5,568 bases of DNA, from contig JAIRLZ010000269.1 in the NCBI GenBank assembly GCA_031259035.1, positions 1 through 5,568 of the forward strand, read 5' to 3'. This stretch comes from Treponema sp. (lineage in GTDB: Bacteria; Spirochaetota; Spirochaetia; Treponematales; Breznakiellaceae). Made by a program: the position numbers and the translations under genes. Shown here piece after piece: positions 5,119-5,568 of the stretch (position 1 is its first letter; the number at the start of each line of letters is the position of its first letter). The notes beneath the pieces were generated by a model. That model searched no databases and had not been told where the DNA came from. It saw nothing but the letters and a program-made list of their open reading frames with translations.

Positions 5119-5304
5119 ATGAACAAGACTTTGGAATGTTTGAAATCACGTTTTTTCAGCGATGTACGGACGCGGAGGAGTTGTCCCTCCTCATGGATCA
5201 GGGGCCGATTGCGTTTTACGAGGGGCGCGATCCTACAGGTCTGAGCCTGCGCATTCATGACGCCGTATTTCGCTATGCGGCGTCTCGAAGCCGGCCATAG
5301 GGCG
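5119..5304 (+). pseudogene. tyrS: Remnant of the 5' end of tyrosyl-tRNA synthetase (tyrS) with two frame breaks
   Basis: Three consecutive segments match the TyrRS N-terminus when frames are joined. From ATG 5119: MNKTLECLKSR. Shifted frame from 5151: FFQRCTDAEELSLLMDQGPI, then AFYEGRDPTGLSLRI. Back in the first frame from 5257: MTPYFAMRRLEAGHRAP. TyrRS typically reads RG-FF-x-QCTDxE, then GFDPTADSLHIGH, then VP/TP and AGH. The first junction appears to lack about four bases (the Gly of RGFF), the second about five (Gly-His of the HIGH signature); together nine bases, so the frame is restored. The HIGH motif, which binds ATP and is needed for tyrosine activation, is destroyed and the rest of the usual roughly 400 residues is missing. 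After about 5304 the frame runs to a TGA at 5391 without clear similarity. A 76-codon frame from GTG 5070 overlaps this, sharing four bases with the mnmG stop; it is a by-product of the middle frame. A functional tyrS must exist elsewhere. Confidence 0.8.
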
Positions 5305-5413
5305 CCGGAAAAGCCCTGTGTTGAAACAAGCGGCGGGGCGTCCAAAGAGCGGTTGCCATTCGGTTTCAGGTTTTGCAAGGCGAATTCTTGAAAAATTTTT
5401 TGAAGAAAAGGAC
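5305..5413 (+). other. Spacer downstream of the tyrS remnant
   Basis: The first frame of the tyrS remnant stays open to the TGA ending at 5391, but the 29 codons after GHRAP resemble no TyrRS segment I recognise. This may be decayed synthetase sequence. No terminator with a good stem and T-run is visible between mnmG and the next gene. Confidence 0.35.
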
Positions 5414-5442
5414 TTGCATATTTTTATCAAGTTATATAAAAT
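5414..5442 (+). promoter_or_regulatory. Putative promoter of the gene starting at 5515
   Basis: TTGCAT (5414-5419), a 17-base spacer and TAAAAT (5437-5442), the same -10 sequence as the lipoprotein promoter. The -35 matches only 3/6. It predicts a leader of about 65 bases. A second TTGACA at 5463-5468 has no matching -10 at proper distance. Confidence 0.45.
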
Positions 5443-5514
5443 AAGAGTGTTTCAAAACTTTTTTGACAGCCCTGCGTAAAAGCAAGCGCAATCAAAAGAA
5501 AAAAGGTATACATT

Positions 5515-5568
5515 ATGACACTGACAGCGGATTCAAGCGGATTGTTGTTCTCTCTCTCTGACGGCATG
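5515..5568 (+). CDS. Unrecognised gene, first 18 codons (cut by window edge)
   Basis: ATG 5515 opens a frame to the window end encoding MTLTADSSGLLFSLSDGM. An AAAGG ribosome site (5502-5506) lies eight bases upstream and a possible promoter further up. The peptide is too short to assign; it shows neither a signal peptide nor a motif I recognise. Codons 12-15 lie in a (TC)5 run. Confidence 0.55.
   Translation, partial: MTLTADSSGLLFSLSDGM

Noticed and set aside
5070..5300. 76-codon frame starting at GTG that overlaps the mnmG stop by four bases
   Set aside because: The overlap looks like translational coupling, but the only recognisable part is the middle frame of the broken tyrS; its first 27 codons and its end match nothing.
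1..5568. CRISPR array, rRNA or tRNA gene
   Set aside because: No regularly spaced identical repeats and no cloverleaf or rRNA-like sequence seen on either strand.

Overview
The window looks like chromosomal DNA from a Treponema-like spirochaete, possibly one of the gut lineages. This rests on the mix of genes: a GH94 sugar phosphorylase, a lipoprotein with a relaxed spirochaete-type lipobox, a PD-(D/E)XK nuclease-family protein of a kind I associate with termite-gut treponemes, and structured palindromic repeats between genes. The placement is inference from protein style; there is no rRNA or other phylogenetic marker except mnmG.

Layout, left to right. At 1-314 (minus) is the N-terminal third of the N-terminal domain of a cellobiose-phosphorylase-type GH94 enzyme running off the left edge. 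A gene-poor stretch (316-578) contains a hairpin and a degenerate GACACGAAC-type repeat. At 579-1521 lies an AT-rich island bounded by a 17-bp near-perfect inverted repeat; inside it, with its own promoter, is a lipoprotein gene (685-1494) with a CsgG/LpoB-like C-terminal domain. GC-rich, hairpin-dense DNA (1521-1620) follows, including a probable terminator, then AT-rich noncoding DNA and a second palindromic module (1861-1989).

At 1993-2038 is an exact 46-bp duplicate of an internal piece of the neighbouring minus-strand nuclease-family gene (2127-3050). That gene has a strong promoter and Shine-Dalgarno site, but where its ATG should be there is ATC; the first standard start (TTG at 2966) would cut off conserved N-terminal sequence. 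A divergent promoter pair separates it from mnmG (3214-5073), the tRNA wobble-uridine modification gene, which is complete and appears to have a very short, hairpin-containing leader without a Shine-Dalgarno site.

After mnmG is a broken remnant of the 5' end of tyrS (5119-5304) with two compensating frame breaks that remove part of the HIGH signature. The window ends with a promoter and the first 18 codons of an unrecognised gene.

The genes do not form one pathway: mnmG is housekeeping, the phosphorylase is carbohydrate catabolism, and the rest is accessory or decaying DNA. I found no convincing complete new system. The most notable structure is the inverted-repeat-bounded lipoprotein island, followed by the direct duplication, the lost start codon and the tyrS fossil. 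GC figures are hand counts of sampled lines; no database search was possible.
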